This document shows positions 43,077 to 52,486 of a stretch of DNA of 64,000 nucleotides, piece by piece. This DNA comes from Nitrosomonadales bacterium (GTDB taxonomy: Bacteria > Pseudomonadota > Gammaproteobacteria > Burkholderiales > Gallionellaceae): assembly GCA_025408405.1 (NCBI GenBank), contig JANYJE010000070.1:1-64000 (forward strand). The letters run 5' to 3'. Within the stretch, counting starts at the first letter, position 1; each line of letters begins with the position of its first letter. The translations under genes were made by a program, and so were the position numbers. A model generated the notes under the pieces. The model was not told the DNA's origin and did not search any database. It saw only the letters and a program-made list of their open reading frames with translations.

Positions 43077-43546
43077 GAATCGGACAAGGCTTCGATGTGC
43101 ACCAGCTGGTGGCAGGCCGCAAGCTGATTATTGGCGGTGTGGATATTCCCTACGCGCTAGGCCTGCTCGGGCACTCCGACGCGGACGTGCTGCTGCACGC
43201 CGTTTGCGATGCGCTCCTGGGGGCGGCGGCGCTGGGCGATATCGGTCGCCACTTTGCCGATACCGATGCGAAATTCAAGAACATCGACAGCCGCATTCTG
43301 CTGCGCGAAACGGCGCGCATGGTGGGCAATGCCGGCTTTCGCATCGGCAACGTGGACGCCACCATCATCGCGCAGGCGCCGAAGATGGCGCCGCATATCC
43401 CGACGATGGTGGAGAACATCGCCGCCGACCTGGGCATCGCCATGAACGCGGTGAACGTGAAAGCGACCACTACCGAAAAACTGGGCTACACCGGGCGCGG
43501 CGAAGGCATTGCGGCGCAGGCGGTGGTGTTGTTGCTGGTGGGATGA
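43073..43546 (+). CDS. ispF: IspF, 2-C-methyl-D-erythritol 2,4-cyclodiphosphate synthase
   Basis: The 157-residue trimeric enzyme cyclises the CDP-methylerythritol phosphate formed after IspD and IspE. It shows the zinc site GQGFDVHQL (Asp and His), [28 protein letters not shown] and the C-terminal [21 protein letters not shown]. Start overlaps the ispD stop. Confidence 0.96.
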   Translation: MRIGQGFDVHQLVAGRKLIIGGVDIPYALGLLGHSDADVLLHAVCDALLGAAALGDIGRHFADTDAKFKNIDSRILLRETARMVGNAGFRIGNVDATIIAQAPKMAPHIPTMVENIAADLGIAMNAVNVKATTTEKLGYTGRGEGIAAQAVVLLLVG

Positions 43547-43579
43547 TGCGCGTCGCTCGTGGCGGACAGCCGGGTTTTG

Positions 43580-43638
43580 GTAGGAGCCCGATTCATCGGA
43601 CGATTGGGAAAACATCGCGCAATAAATTGCGCTCCTAC
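43580..43638. repeat. REP-like nested inverted repeat
   Basis: GTAGGAGC (43580-43587) and GCTCCTAC (43631-43638) enclose the smaller palindromes CCGATTCATCGG and GCGCAATAAATTGCGC. Repeats with the GTAGGAGC end are common as intergenic REP elements in proteobacteria. It separates ispF from tsaB. Confidence 0.65.
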
Positions 43639-43655
43639 GGGATAGGCATGGCAAC

Positions 43656-44339
43656 ATGATGCGCATCCTCGCCCTGGAAACTTCCACCGAATATTGCTCT
43701 GTTGCCCTGTGGCAGGATGGTGTGGTGAGTGAACGTGTTGAGCTGGTCGGGCAGAAACATTCCGAGCTGTTAATGGCGATGCTGGATAGTGTGCTGCAGG
43801 AATCGGGAATCGGGATTCGGGATGTGGACGGCATCGCTTACGGTGCCGGGCCGGGCTCGTTTACCGGTGTGCGCATTGCCTGCGGTGTGGCGCAGGGCCT
43901 GGCGCTTGGCGCGGATAAGCCGGTGATAGGCATCTGCACCCTGCAGGCGCTGGCGCAAGGCACGGGCAGGAACCGGGTGATTGCGGCGCTGGATGCGCGC
44001 ATGGCCGAAGTGTATTTCGCCGTGTATGAAAAGCGTGCAGACGCATGGCATACGCTGAGCGCGCCCAGCCTGTGCCTGCCGCAGGATACGCCTGCCGTAG
44101 AGGGTGAAGATTGGTTTGCGGCAGGCAGCGGTTTTGGAGTGCATGGCGACCTGCTGGGCGCGCGCTATCGCGGGCAGATAATTGAGGTCGATGCGCAATG
44201 TGTGCCGCAGGCCGGCGCCATTGCCGAACTCGCAGCCCCCGGGTTTGCGGGCGGGCAGGGGCTGGATGCGGCACAGGCGATGCCGCTGTATCTGCGCGAC
44301 AAGGTGGCGCTGAAGACCAGTGAACGCAATTTAACGTGA
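43656..44339 (+). CDS. tsaB: TsaB, tRNA threonylcarbamoyladenosine biosynthesis protein
   Basis: The 227-residue ASKHA-fold protein is the scaffold partner of TsaD in making t6A at position 37 of tRNAs. Clear motifs: ILALETSTEYCSVAL, VGQKHSELL and YGAGPGSFTGVRIACGVAQGLA. ATG 43656 and 43659 are both possible. The stop overlaps the GTG start of rimI, making tsaB-rimI-UDG a tight operon. Confidence 0.93.
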   Translation: MMRILALETSTEYCSVALWQDGVVSERVELVGQKHSELLMAMLDSVLQESGIGIRDVDGIAYGAGPGSFTGVRIACGVAQGLALGADKPVIGICTLQALAQGTGRNRVIAALDARMAEVYFAVYEKRADAWHTLSAPSLCLPQDTPAVEGEDWFAAGSGFGVHGDLLGARYRGQIIEVDAQCVPQAGAIAELAAPGFAGGQGLDAAQAMPLYLRDKVALKTSERNLT

Positions 44340-44794
44340 ACACACTGTTGGCGCCGCAGTTGCGCGACATGAAGCCAGCCGATGTGGATGCGGTGCTAAG
44401 CATCGAACAGAGCGTGCATGCCCATCCGTGGACGCGCGGCAATTTCAGCGATGCCCTGGCGAGCGGCTATGTGTGCAAGATTTATGAAACGACGCCAGCC
44501 ATGCTGGGCTTTGTGGTGCTGATGCCTGCGCTGGATGAGATGCATCTGCTCGATATCAGCATCGCCGCAGAGCACCAGCGCCAGGGGCTGGGGCGCAGGC
44601 TGCTGGATGAAGCCATGCAGCTTGCGCGCGGCACGGGCATGCGGCGCATGTTGCTGGAAGTGCGGCCATCGAACCTCGCCGCCATCGCGCTGTACCGCGC
44701 GGCGGGTTTCAGTGAAATCGGCCGACGGCGCGGTTATTACCCCGCTGCTGCTGCCGGCCGTGAAGATGCAATTGTTATGGAATGTGTGCTGTGA
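44336..44794 (+). CDS. rimI: RimI, ribosomal protein S18 alanine N-acetyltransferase
   Basis: The 152-residue GNAT acetyltransferase has the acetyl-CoA loop HQRQGLGRRLL and the RimI-typical LEVRPSNLAAIALYRAAGFSEIGRRRGYY. It acetylates the N-terminus of ribosomal protein S18. The GTG start overlaps tsaB by GTGA, the common tsaB-rimI pairing. Confidence 0.92.
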   Translation: MNTLLAPQLRDMKPADVDAVLSIEQSVHAHPWTRGNFSDALASGYVCKIYETTPAMLGFVVLMPALDEMHLLDISIAAEHQRQGLGRRLLDEAMQLARGTGMRRMLLEVRPSNLAAIALYRAAGFSEIGRRRGYYPAAAAGREDAIVMECVL

Positions 44795-45540
44795 ATCGAG
44801 ACGAAGCCATACTGCGCGAGTTAAATCTTTACCCCCTGTGGGTGAAACGCGCCGCTGCGCCCGCCGTGGCCGAGCCGGCAGTTGTTGCGCCGCAGGCACC
44901 TGTGGCAGAGGTTGCTTTGCTGCGTGTGGTGCAGCCTGTGCCTGTTGTCGAGCCGCGTGTTAGCCGTGATGAAAGTTGCGCCGATCTCGGCTGGGCCGAA
45001 CTGAAGGCACGCGTACAGAATTGCAGCGCGTGCGCCTTGCGAGCGGGTTGCAAGCAGACGGTGTTTGGTGTCGGCGATGAGAAGGCCGACTGGCTGTTTG
45101 TGGGGGAAGGCCCGGGGGCGGAAGAGGATGAGCGGGGAGAGCCTTTCGTGGGGCAGGCAGGCCAGCTGCTCGACAATATGCTGATGGCGATCAAACTCAA
45201 GCGCGGCCGGGCGGTGTATATAGCCAATGTGGTGAAATGCCGTCCGCCTGGCAACCGCACGCCCGCAGCGGAAGAGATCAAGCAATGCCTGTCGTACCTG
45301 CAACGGCAGATACAGCTGCTACAGCCCAGGGTGATTGTGGCGCTGGGCAAAACGGCGGCGACCGCACTCTTGGGGGCGGATGCAACACTGGGTTCTCTGC
45401 GCGGCAAGGTGCATGATTATTGCGGCACCCCGCTGATCATCACCTATCATCCTGCCTATCTGTTGCGCACACCGGCGGACAAGGCGCAGGCATGGCAGGA
45501 TTTGCGCCTGGCCGTAGCAACGATGCAGGATTTGAGTTGA
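44791..45540 (+). CDS. Family 4/5 uracil-DNA glycosylase
   Basis: The 249-residue repair enzyme removes uracil from DNA. It has the catalytic region GEGPGAEEDERGEPFVGQAGQLLDNML, four cysteines for a 4Fe-4S cluster (CSACALRAGC, VVKCRPP, QCLSYLQ) and the leucine-loop THxxP-equivalent ITYHPAYLLR. The first 70 residues are an Ala/Pro/Val-rich variable extension. GTG 44791 is preferred because it gives a GTGA overlap with rimI; ATG 44782 is possible. Confidence 0.9.
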   Translation: MNRDEAILRELNLYPLWVKRAAAPAVAEPAVVAPQAPVAEVALLRVVQPVPVVEPRVSRDESCADLGWAELKARVQNCSACALRAGCKQTVFGVGDEKADWLFVGEGPGAEEDERGEPFVGQAGQLLDNMLMAIKLKRGRAVYIANVVKCRPPGNRTPAAEEIKQCLSYLQRQIQLLQPRVIVALGKTAATALLGADATLGSLRGKVHDYCGTPLIITYHPAYLLRTPADKAQAWQDLRLAVATMQDLS

Positions 45541-45546
45541 GCAAGG

Positions 45547-46539
45547 ATGACTATGCACAAAAAATTGGGCGAACTCAAGGTGCTGGTTGTTGAAGACAGC
45601 AGGGTGACACTGAAAGTGCTGTGCAACTATCTGGGGCACATGGGCATCACACCCCTGACGGCGGAACTGGGCCAAACCGCGCTGGAGATTTACCGCCGCG
45701 AGCGCCCGGATATCATCCTGCTGGATGCGCAGTTGCCGGATATCGATGGTTTTGGTATCGCCAAAGAGATACGCGGGCTGGAACAGAAAAAGGACTGGAC
45801 GGCGATTATCTTTCTCACCAGCATGTCCGAGGATGCAGATCTGGCGCGCGGCATCGAGGTGGGTGGCGACGATTACCTGATGAAGCCGATCAGCGAAGTG
45901 GTGCTGAAAGCCAAGGTGGCAGCCATGCGCAGGCTGGTCGAAATGCAGCGCTCGCTGGTTGCGGTGACGCACCAGCTGAATGTCGCCAACAAGGAGTTGC
46001 AGCGCCTGTCCACCACCGACGGGCTCACCGGACTCTCCAATCGGCGCATGTATGATGAGTTGTCCATACGCGAATGGCGGCGCTGCGAACGCGCGAAAAA
46101 ACCACTGTCACTGGTGATGGTGGATGTGGACAACTTCAAGCTCTATAACGATCACTATGGCCACCAGGCGGGTGACGAGTGCCTGAAAGTAGTTGCCGCC
46201 CTGATGAAGCGCGCGGCCCCGCGCCCCAGTGATCTGGTGGCGCGTTACGGCGGTGAGGAATTCGTGTTTGTGCTGGGCGAAACCGACGTGGATGGGGCGA
46301 AGTGGGTGGCCAACCTGATGCGTCAGCGCATTGCCGACCTGAACATGCCGCATGCCGTGTCACCGTTGCAGCGTGTGACGGTGAGCTGCGGCGTCGCTTC
46401 GGTGCTCCCCGGCGAGAATCTGTCACTGGAGGTTCTGATGCAGTCGGCCGACCATGCCCTTTATCAGGCCAAGATGAGCGGGCGTGATCGGGTGGAGAGC
46501 GGGGAGTATGGTGCGGTGAACAGCACAGTAAATAGTTGA
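45547..46539 (+). CDS. Response-regulator diguanylate cyclase (REC-GGDEF)
   Basis: The 330-residue protein has an N-terminal receiver domain (VLVVEDSRVTLKVL, phosphoacceptor Asp near residue 59 in ILLDAQLPDIDGF, Lys in LMKPI), a short coiled linker (EMQRSLVAVTHQLNVANKELQRL) and a GGDEF domain with active motif RYGGEEF near residue 234. Phosphorylation-driven dimerisation would switch on c-di-GMP synthesis, as in WspR and PleD. No histidine kinase is encoded beside it. It starts six bases after the glycosylase stop. Confidence 0.9.
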   Translation: MTMHKKLGELKVLVVEDSRVTLKVLCNYLGHMGITPLTAELGQTALEIYRRERPDIILLDAQLPDIDGFGIAKEIRGLEQKKDWTAIIFLTSMSEDADLARGIEVGGDDYLMKPISEVVLKAKVAAMRRLVEMQRSLVAVTHQLNVANKELQRLSTTDGLTGLSNRRMYDELSIREWRRCERAKKPLSLVMVDVDNFKLYNDHYGHQAGDECLKVVAALMKRAAPRPSDLVARYGGEEFVFVLGETDVDGAKWVANLMRQRIADLNMPHAVSPLQRVTVSCGVASVLPGENLSLEVLMQSADHALYQAKMSGRDRVESGEYGAVNSTVNS

Positions 46540-46870
46540 CCTTTGCGTGATCAATTGCAGGTTTGAGCTGCGGTTGCTATTCGCGAACGTTCGCAATCAG
46601 GAAGCACCATTCAGCGTACTGACCGGCAACACCGTGCCCGAAGGCGACATTCAGTGATGCAATTTCGCATCCCTAAAGCTGCCAGTGGCGACCTGACTCG
46701 CCACAAATCCTTAACGGATGATCGCTCTGGAATTTCACCTCTCTAAAACAGAATATAGCAATGTACTCTAGCCATTCTGGTGAAGCCTACCAAGGCCAGC
46801 TATTTCAGGTCTTTCGCAACGCAAACGAACCATATTTGAGCTTGTAGCACCATAAATCGAAAAGCCATAA
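46540..46870. other. Spacer without recognisable gene
   Basis: The 331 bases between the REC-GGDEF gene and the AT-richer patch hold no open frame of note. One short palindrome, GCGAACGTTCGC, lies near 46582-46593. Base composition shifts toward AT from about 46680 on. Confidence 0.4.
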
Positions 46871-47953
46871 CTAATTTTGAAGCGGATCGGGCACCTCGAC
46901 CTTTAGCAGACGCTTTCCAGATGAGTCCAGTTTGAATATTCCAAAATGCGCGCAGTAAAACCATAACGCCCCATCTTCCTGCAATGTTAGGCTGGCATTA
47001 AAGCACGAGCCTAGAGTGGCCCCTGTGATTTGCTGGAAATTCATCTCGAATTTGCGTTCACCAGATAACGACAATTGCACAAGTTTGAATGGGTAGCCGG
47101 TATCCGCGTACCATATTTGCTCGTGTTCGAAATCAATAGCAATTTTGTTTACCGAGCCCTCTGAAGTCAAATATTTTGCTATAGGCACCTTGTTGAGAGT
47201 ATTCCCGTTTCGATCTAGGTGTAGCAATTCACCTCGATTGTGCGAGAGGTAGAGCCATGCCGTTCCATCTCTTTCATCTGGAAATATCCTAGAAATATAG
47301 TCGTGAGGCTTATACGACACTGTCTGGTGAGTTGCATCCGATGATATCTTAAGAGTTCCGTCGATATCTTCCCAAAGTAGGCCGTTCTTTTCATCCCGCG
47401 CCAAGATATGGCGCCCCCCAACACTAGGTGCCACCCAAATGCGCTGCGGTGAACCTGCGATTGACACTTGAAAGCCGTAGATAGGCATTTTGGAATCTGT
47501 GAAAAAACTCTCAGGAGTTGGGCCACGAGTTAGTAGCGAAGAAAATTGATTTGCGGCACTTTGCGGATTCCCTTTGAAACGAAGAATTCGGCCGTAAGCG
47601 GAATCTACGAACCATGTCTGAGTTGTTTGTCCATCGTGCGCATGTTCTTCTTTCCCATAATGTTCAAGCCCAAAAAATGCTGCGTTAATTTCAGTTTCAT
47701 ACCTGCCATCTTCTGAAATGCGTAGGATTTTCGGCTCTTCGATTGTTGAAATTCTGTCTTCATCGAGATAATCAGTATTTATGTAGCCAAACGCATACAG
47801 CTTGCGATCTTCCTTGTCGAAGTAGATGGAGCCTATGTGATATTTCTTAACAACCCGGGGTTCCGCTTTCTGTGGCGCAAGGGCTTCGCCTGCATCTGCA
47901 CATAGGGGAAACATGGTACACGCAACCAAAGTGATCACTATTAGATATTTCAT
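46871..47953 (-). CDS. Secreted propeller-like protein of unknown function
   Basis: A 360-residue protein with a signal peptide (MKYLIVITLVACTMFPLCADA). The body contains regular repeats of the NHL/regulator-propeller style (GSIYFDKEDRKLYAFGYINT, NKIAIDFEHEQIWYADTGYPFKLVQLSLSGERKF, LTLQEDGALWFYCAHFGIFKLDSSGKRLL), suggesting a beta-propeller. No enzyme motif is evident. ATG 47953 follows AAAGG. Codon use is clearly more AT-rich than in the neighbours, consistent with acquisition. Confidence 0.6.
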   Translation of the reverse strand: MKYLIVITLVACTMFPLCADAGEALAPQKAEPRVVKKYHIGSIYFDKEDRKLYAFGYINTDYLDEDRISTIEEPKILRISEDGRYETEINAAFFGLEHYGKEEHAHDGQTTQTWFVDSAYGRILRFKGNPQSAANQFSSLLTRGPTPESFFTDSKMPIYGFQVSIAGSPQRIWVAPSVGGRHILARDEKNGLLWEDIDGTLKISSDATHQTVSYKPHDYISRIFPDERDGTAWLYLSHNRGELLHLDRNGNTLNKVPIAKYLTSEGSVNKIAIDFEHEQIWYADTGYPFKLVQLSLSGERKFEMNFQQITGATLGSCFNASLTLQEDGALWFYCAHFGIFKLDSSGKRLLKVEVPDPLQN

Positions 47954-48069
47954 GGGCAACCTTTCATGTGAATAATTACAAATTAGCAATGAGCGCAAGT
48001 ACTCAAAACTTTACTATCGATTCAGGCGGCTGATTTGGCAATCCACTTAGCTGCGTACTGAACAGATTG

Positions 48070-49641
48070 TCATTCAAATTTTCTGATTTGCGCCACACTG
48101 GGAGATGCGCAGTTCGCAAGCTTTGCCGTTTCGCTATTTTTTGAGGACCGATCGATGAATGTGGGCTCCAAACCTCGCTTGCATAGAAAATCAGAAGCAT
48201 CAGGCTTGTGAAAGAACTCTGCATAATCCGTAGCATTTTCCCCCATTAAATCTATCGCATCTATGTTGGCGCCCATTTTGATCAGCAATTCCATCATGGG
48301 GATATTGCCGTTTTCTGCAGCCATCATCAGCGGGGTCTCACCTCTCCTTGCAGTCACACTAACATTGGGATCTGCACCACCAACCAGCAATTCTCGAGCA
48401 AGCTCTAGATTATCCTTCTTCACCGCATGATGTAAGGCGTTATACCAACCACCAACTTGAGTATCCGGATCGCTGCCAGAGTCCAACAGGCGACGGACCG
48501 TATCGATATGCCCAAAGTATGCAGCAAGAGAGATGGCAGAGTATGCCTCGCCTGTGTTTGTGTCGCGCTCAACACCCTGCTCAGCCAGTTCCATTGCCAA
48601 ATCTCCGTAACCACTATTGGCCGCGGCGTTGTATGCACTGAACCCTACTTTGTTTTTCTGGTTTTTGTTTGCTCCAAGCATGAGCAGTTCGCGTACGCTT
48701 TGATGATCGCCATTACCTGCCGCGTAAATCAACGCGGAATCAGCCGAATAATCATCCGAGGTACTATTGACATCAATTCCTGCATTCACCAAAGGGCTGA
48801 TGGCGTCAGGCATCCTTTCAGTGATCGCAATATCAAGCCAAGTTGCCTCGCTACTAGGATTATGCAGAAGCTCCTGTCGTCCCCAAGGGGTATTCAATCG
48901 GGCTTCCAGCGCCTCCGGGCAGCGCGCCGCAAGAGCGTCACTCAACCGCAAAGCTTGTGAGCAGGGGTTCGAAACAAAGGCTTGCCGGTGCGCAGCCTTG
49001 GCCAAGAACCAAGACGACGTAAAGCTCATCAAATCAGAAACGCTGCCGTCATTGACCGTGCATTTAGTTTGAATGGCCAAGCGCGATTCCCAGGGTTTGG
49101 CTACAAGCGGAGCAGGAATGGAAAATATCCAGTTGCCTTGAGCGCTATATGCGCGTTGTCCGGAACGCACTGCAGGAATGGGTTGCCAGGCGGACCAGGT
49201 CCCAGGCGGGTTGTCTATTGTGTATCCATCACCATAAAAACCAAGTGTTGTCAGGCCAATCCTGACTTCCCTTAATGCTTTGCAGTCAAACCACAAATTT
49301 CGCTCTGCCGCATGACTTACTTCTTTGAGTTGAACGGTTAATGCATCATTTTGCCAATGCACACTGCCCCGTACACCTATCCGTGCAAAGGCAGGGTAGT
49401 TGTTTATGTGGGGTAGCTCTAGCGGTGCGTCAAATCGCAATTCGGCGGGCCAGTCATAATGAGATGAAAGTGCCGGGTCGGCGTGCAGGCGGACGTAAAT
49501 TGCGTCAAGAAAAACACGGGGCGAAATACTGCTATTTCCGAACAGCAGCGCAGCAGAAATCACAAAGACTGCGAACAGTATGAATAACCGTGGGCTACGT
49601 AAAATAGGCATAACGGAGAAGTTTAGTCGTGCGCGCTTCAC
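48070..49641 (-). CDS. Membrane-anchored ankyrin-repeat protein
   Basis: The 523-residue protein starts with a hydrophobic anchor (RLFILFAVFVISAALLFG), has an extracytoplasmic domain of about 220 residues of unknown type, and ends with about six ankyrin repeats (DSALIYAAGNGDHQSVRELLMLGANKN, YNALHHAVKKDNLELARELLVGGADPN, ETPLMMAAENGNIPMMELLIKMGANID). Ankyrin repeats bind proteins. The GTG start overlaps the stop of the upstream gene by GTGA, so the two are translationally coupled; ATG 49611 is an alternative. Confidence 0.75.
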   Translation of the reverse strand: MKRARLNFSVMPILRSPRLFILFAVFVISAALLFGNSSISPRVFLDAIYVRLHADPALSSHYDWPAELRFDAPLELPHINNYPAFARIGVRGSVHWQNDALTVQLKEVSHAAERNLWFDCKALREVRIGLTTLGFYGDGYTIDNPPGTWSAWQPIPAVRSGQRAYSAQGNWIFSIPAPLVAKPWESRLAIQTKCTVNDGSVSDLMSFTSSWFLAKAAHRQAFVSNPCSQALRLSDALAARCPEALEARLNTPWGRQELLHNPSSEATWLDIAITERMPDAISPLVNAGIDVNSTSDDYSADSALIYAAGNGDHQSVRELLMLGANKNQKNKVGFSAYNAAANSGYGDLAMELAEQGVERDTNTGEAYSAISLAAYFGHIDTVRRLLDSGSDPDTQVGGWYNALHHAVKKDNLELARELLVGGADPNVSVTARRGETPLMMAAENGNIPMMELLIKMGANIDAIDLMGENATDYAEFFHKPDASDFLCKRGLEPTFIDRSSKNSETAKLANCASPSVAQIRKFE

Positions 49642-50423
49642 GGCCTCGTCTGCAGCGCTGAGCCAGACGAAAGCGCAAAATCCCTGACGGTCGCTTTATA
49701 TAGCCCACCCGCACCAAAAAATATGTCTTCTCCATCCAGTGCTATGGCCCGAATATAGTTTTGATCCTTGTCGGGAAAACGTGCAGCCGAGCCTGTTTTA
49801 CGATCTATTACAATTAAACCATCTCCACTAGTTGCAACATAAGCCGTTGTTCCAGTCATAAGAGAGGCGACGGCCCAGTTGTAATAGCTCGTAGGTTTGT
49901 AGACCAATTTACAGCGTTGCGTTTTCTGAGTACACAGATAAACATTTCCCTTGAAATAACCTTCTACGACTTGTTCGCCCTCTGTGGCAAAAGTTTCTAT
50001 GCCGCAGCAGGCAGGTTTAGGAAGATTCTCATCTTCCTTCAACAGGTTATTTAAGAATGAGCTTTGCGCCTGACAAGGGCTCAAATCGTATCGATAACAC
50101 TTGCCGCTATATGTATTGCCGTTAGTTGAAATCCACACTTCTTCCTTTCCCTGAGAGATAAGGATGCTTGTAATTTCATCATTTGGTAACTTTTCAATCT
50201 TTGCGGTTTGATCTATTAGCTTGTTGCCTGGAAGAGATAAAGTGAAAAATGATTTGTTCGCCCCTATATATAGCGTCCTATTTACAGCTCCCAGCGCCGT
50301 GACAAACTGACCGGCGAAATATTCCTGTTTTATGGCGCGATCGAACCAATAATTGCCTTCAGCGCCGGCTACAGAAATATTAAATGCGTAGAACGTAATT
50401 ATCAGTGCTGTCACTTTGAGCAT
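49638..50423 (-). CDS. Secreted protein of unknown function, propeller-like
   Basis: A 261-residue protein with a signal peptide (TALIITFYAFNISVAGA). Motifs such as LGAVNRTLYIGANKSFFTL, SILISQGKEEVWISTNG, SLMTGTTAYVATSGDGLIVIDRKTG and ALDGEDIFFGAGGLYKA repeat the four-strand blades of sensor-type propellers. Six cysteines (CYRYDLSPC, ACCG, LCTQ, RCK) suggest disulfides. It is co-transcribed with the ankyrin gene and shares the AT-rich composition. Confidence 0.6.
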   Translation of the reverse strand: MLKVTALIITFYAFNISVAGAEGNYWFDRAIKQEYFAGQFVTALGAVNRTLYIGANKSFFTLSLPGNKLIDQTAKIEKLPNDEITSILISQGKEEVWISTNGNTYSGKCYRYDLSPCQAQSSFLNNLLKEDENLPKPACCGIETFATEGEQVVEGYFKGNVYLCTQKTQRCKLVYKPTSYYNWAVASLMTGTTAYVATSGDGLIVIDRKTGSAARFPDKDQNYIRAIALDGEDIFFGAGGLYKATVRDFALSSGSALQTRP

Positions 50424-50667
50424 ATGGATGCCTTATCTAACGAAGTTGTAGTATTAAACGCTGCTCATCGCGCCCCCTCACGAAGGGCAGTATGGCCACA
50501 GGCTGAGGTCTACTTCCAGTCAATATTCACTGCCGCAAAGCTGCCGTTAGCGAACGTCAGGATCTGGGACTCTGCGGCCCTTTGCTACAGGCGGCAATCG
50601 GGAAGCCTGATGGATGGAAGTGGGCAATATTTTTGGCGCGGTCAGATCAAATTCAAACTACTGCCGC

Positions 50668-51555
50668 TTAGATGACGATCTCTTCGCCTTCGCGCGCCAA
50701 GCGGATGTCCAATACGTTTTTGTCATAGGGGTGGCGCGCTACTGCCTCGGCAAAAACTTTTTCCAGATCATCATCGCTGCGGGTGGGTTCGTGGTGGGTG
50801 CAATACAGGATTTTTGCGCCTGCTGCGCGGGCCAGTTCGATGCAGCTGTCGAAAGTGCCGTGGCCCCAGCCTATTTTCTGCGGGTATTCGCCTATGGTGT
50901 AGGAAGAGTCTGCGATAAGCACGTCAACTCCGCGGATGGATTCCACAATGGATCGATGCTGCTCTTCAATCATTGCCTGATATTCGTTGTAGCCGTCGTC
51001 GCCGGGTGCATAGATGTTGTAATGAGGTTCGTGGTCGCCGGTGAAAAATACCGATTTGCCATTGCAGTTGATGCGATAGCCGAAATTGACCACAGGGTGG
51101 CTGAGCAGGGTGGGCGTGATGGTGGTTGAGCCTATCTTCACCGCTTCATGCGGCATGACGGTCTGGTAGATAATGCTCGATTGCATCTCTGCCTCGCGTA
51201 CCGGGAAGTAGCTGTACTGCATCTGGATCAACATGATGCGCTCGGGACCGGCACCGGAAATCGGGTCGAAAGCGCCATACAGGTGGATATGGTTGCCCGG
51301 AATGAAAATCGGAATGAAGAAAGGCAGGCCCTGGATATGATCCCAATGGCTGTGGGTGTTGAAAATATGCGCGTCGATGGGCAGTTCCTTGAGTAGCGTC
51401 TGCGCCAGCGGGAAAATGCCGGTGCCGCCATCCAGAATAATCAGCCCGTTGTCGTCGGTGCGCACTTCTATGCAGGTGGTGTTGCCGCCATAGCGCTGGG
51501 TAGTTGGGCCGGGAGAAGGGATGGAGCCGCGCACGCCCCAGAATTTTATTTTCAT
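50668..51555 (-). CDS. MBL-fold metallo-hydrolase
   Basis: The 295-residue protein is a metallo-beta-lactamase-fold hydrolase of the phosphodiesterase-like group: WGVRGSIPSPGPTTQRYGGNTTC at the start, metal site THSHWDHIQG (His68, His70, Asp72, His73), FTGDHEP and CTHHEP. Its ATG overlaps the stop of the HDOD gene by ATGA, so the two act together. Relatives are often found with HDOD or cyclic-nucleotide proteins; the substrate is unknown. Confidence 0.83.
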   Translation of the reverse strand: MKIKFWGVRGSIPSPGPTTQRYGGNTTCIEVRTDDNGLIILDGGTGIFPLAQTLLKELPIDAHIFNTHSHWDHIQGLPFFIPIFIPGNHIHLYGAFDPISGAGPERIMLIQMQYSYFPVREAEMQSSIIYQTVMPHEAVKIGSTTITPTLLSHPVVNFGYRINCNGKSVFFTGDHEPHYNIYAPGDDGYNEYQAMIEEQHRSIVESIRGVDVLIADSSYTIGEYPQKIGWGHGTFDSCIELARAAGAKILYCTHHEPTRSDDDLEKVFAEAVARHPYDKNVLDIRLAREGEEIVI

Positions 51556-52427
51556 TTGCTCGCCTCTTTGCCGACCTGCGCGAAAGTTCTGGCTTCATCC
51601 AGCACTTTTGACAGGTCGCCCAGTTGTCCGATGATGTCTTCCAGATTGCCGCCAAAACGCTCTGCGACATTGGGTGGTAGTTCTTCCACGATGGGGTTGC
51701 CGCCGTGCCCCATCGTATGCAACTTGCTGATCTGGTCTGCCACAAACAGGCAGTTCTGCATTGTCGACTCGGTTAACGAACCATCATGCAGGTGGCGTAT
51801 GGTTTCGCTGAGAGATTTCTGGAACTGCCATTTCTCCACCAGCAAGGCGCCCGCCACGGTGTGGTCGACGCCGATGATGCGTTGTTCGGCGCTGTGCAGG
51901 GGGATGTTGTTTTCGGCGCTGTAGCTCAATGCTGCCTTGAATTCTTCCGGCATGTGTTGCGCGAACATCACCTTGCCGAAATCGTGCAGCAGCCCCGCGA
52001 TATAGCAGTCACCCGGGTCGGTGTCTTCATCGCCAAATTTCTGGCACAGCATGCGCGCCAGGCTGGCCGTGGTGAGCGAATGCAGCAGATATTTCTGCAT
52101 GTCGAAGCCGGCGGCGTTCTGCTGCGGGAGTATGCCTATGGCCGCGAACGATATGGCCATGTTTTTCACGGTGTTGAGCCCGAGATACATCACCGACTGA
52201 TTTACCGAGGTGATTTGTTTGGGGAAATTGTAGTAGGCGGAATTGAGTATGCGCAGCAATTTCAGCGTCATCACCGGATCTTTTTCGATCACGCTGATCA
52301 GCTCCTTGGGCGGGCAATTCATGTCGCGCGAAAGCTCCAGAACGCGCTGCACGCTTTTCGGGAAAGCAGGCATCTTATCCACGGCGGCGGATAATTTTTT
52401 GCTGAGCTCTGCAGAAAGTTCGGTCAT
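51552..52427 (-). CDS. HDOD-domain signalling protein
   Basis: The 291-residue protein is an HDOD domain (MPAFPKSVQRVLELSRD, VIEKDPVMTLKLLRILNSAYYNFPKQITSVNQSVMYLGLNTVKNMAIS, IAGLLHDFGKVMFAQ) with a C-terminal helical tail. It retains an HD pair in LLHDFGK. It is the first gene of a two-gene unit with the MBL hydrolase. A second HDOD protein is encoded at 33580. Confidence 0.87.
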   Translation of the reverse strand: MTELSAELSKKLSAAVDKMPAFPKSVQRVLELSRDMNCPPKELISVIEKDPVMTLKLLRILNSAYYNFPKQITSVNQSVMYLGLNTVKNMAISFAAIGILPQQNAAGFDMQKYLLHSLTTASLARMLCQKFGDEDTDPGDCYIAGLLHDFGKVMFAQHMPEEFKAALSYSAENNIPLHSAEQRIIGVDHTVAGALLVEKWQFQKSLSETIRHLHDGSLTESTMQNCLFVADQISKLHTMGHGGNPIVEELPPNVAERFGGNLEDIIGQLGDLSKVLDEARTFAQVGKEASK

Positions 52428-52486
52428 GGAATTGGATTGTTTCTGTCTACGGCGCTAATGTTGCCTGTAAATCCGTGCCCTGTCAG

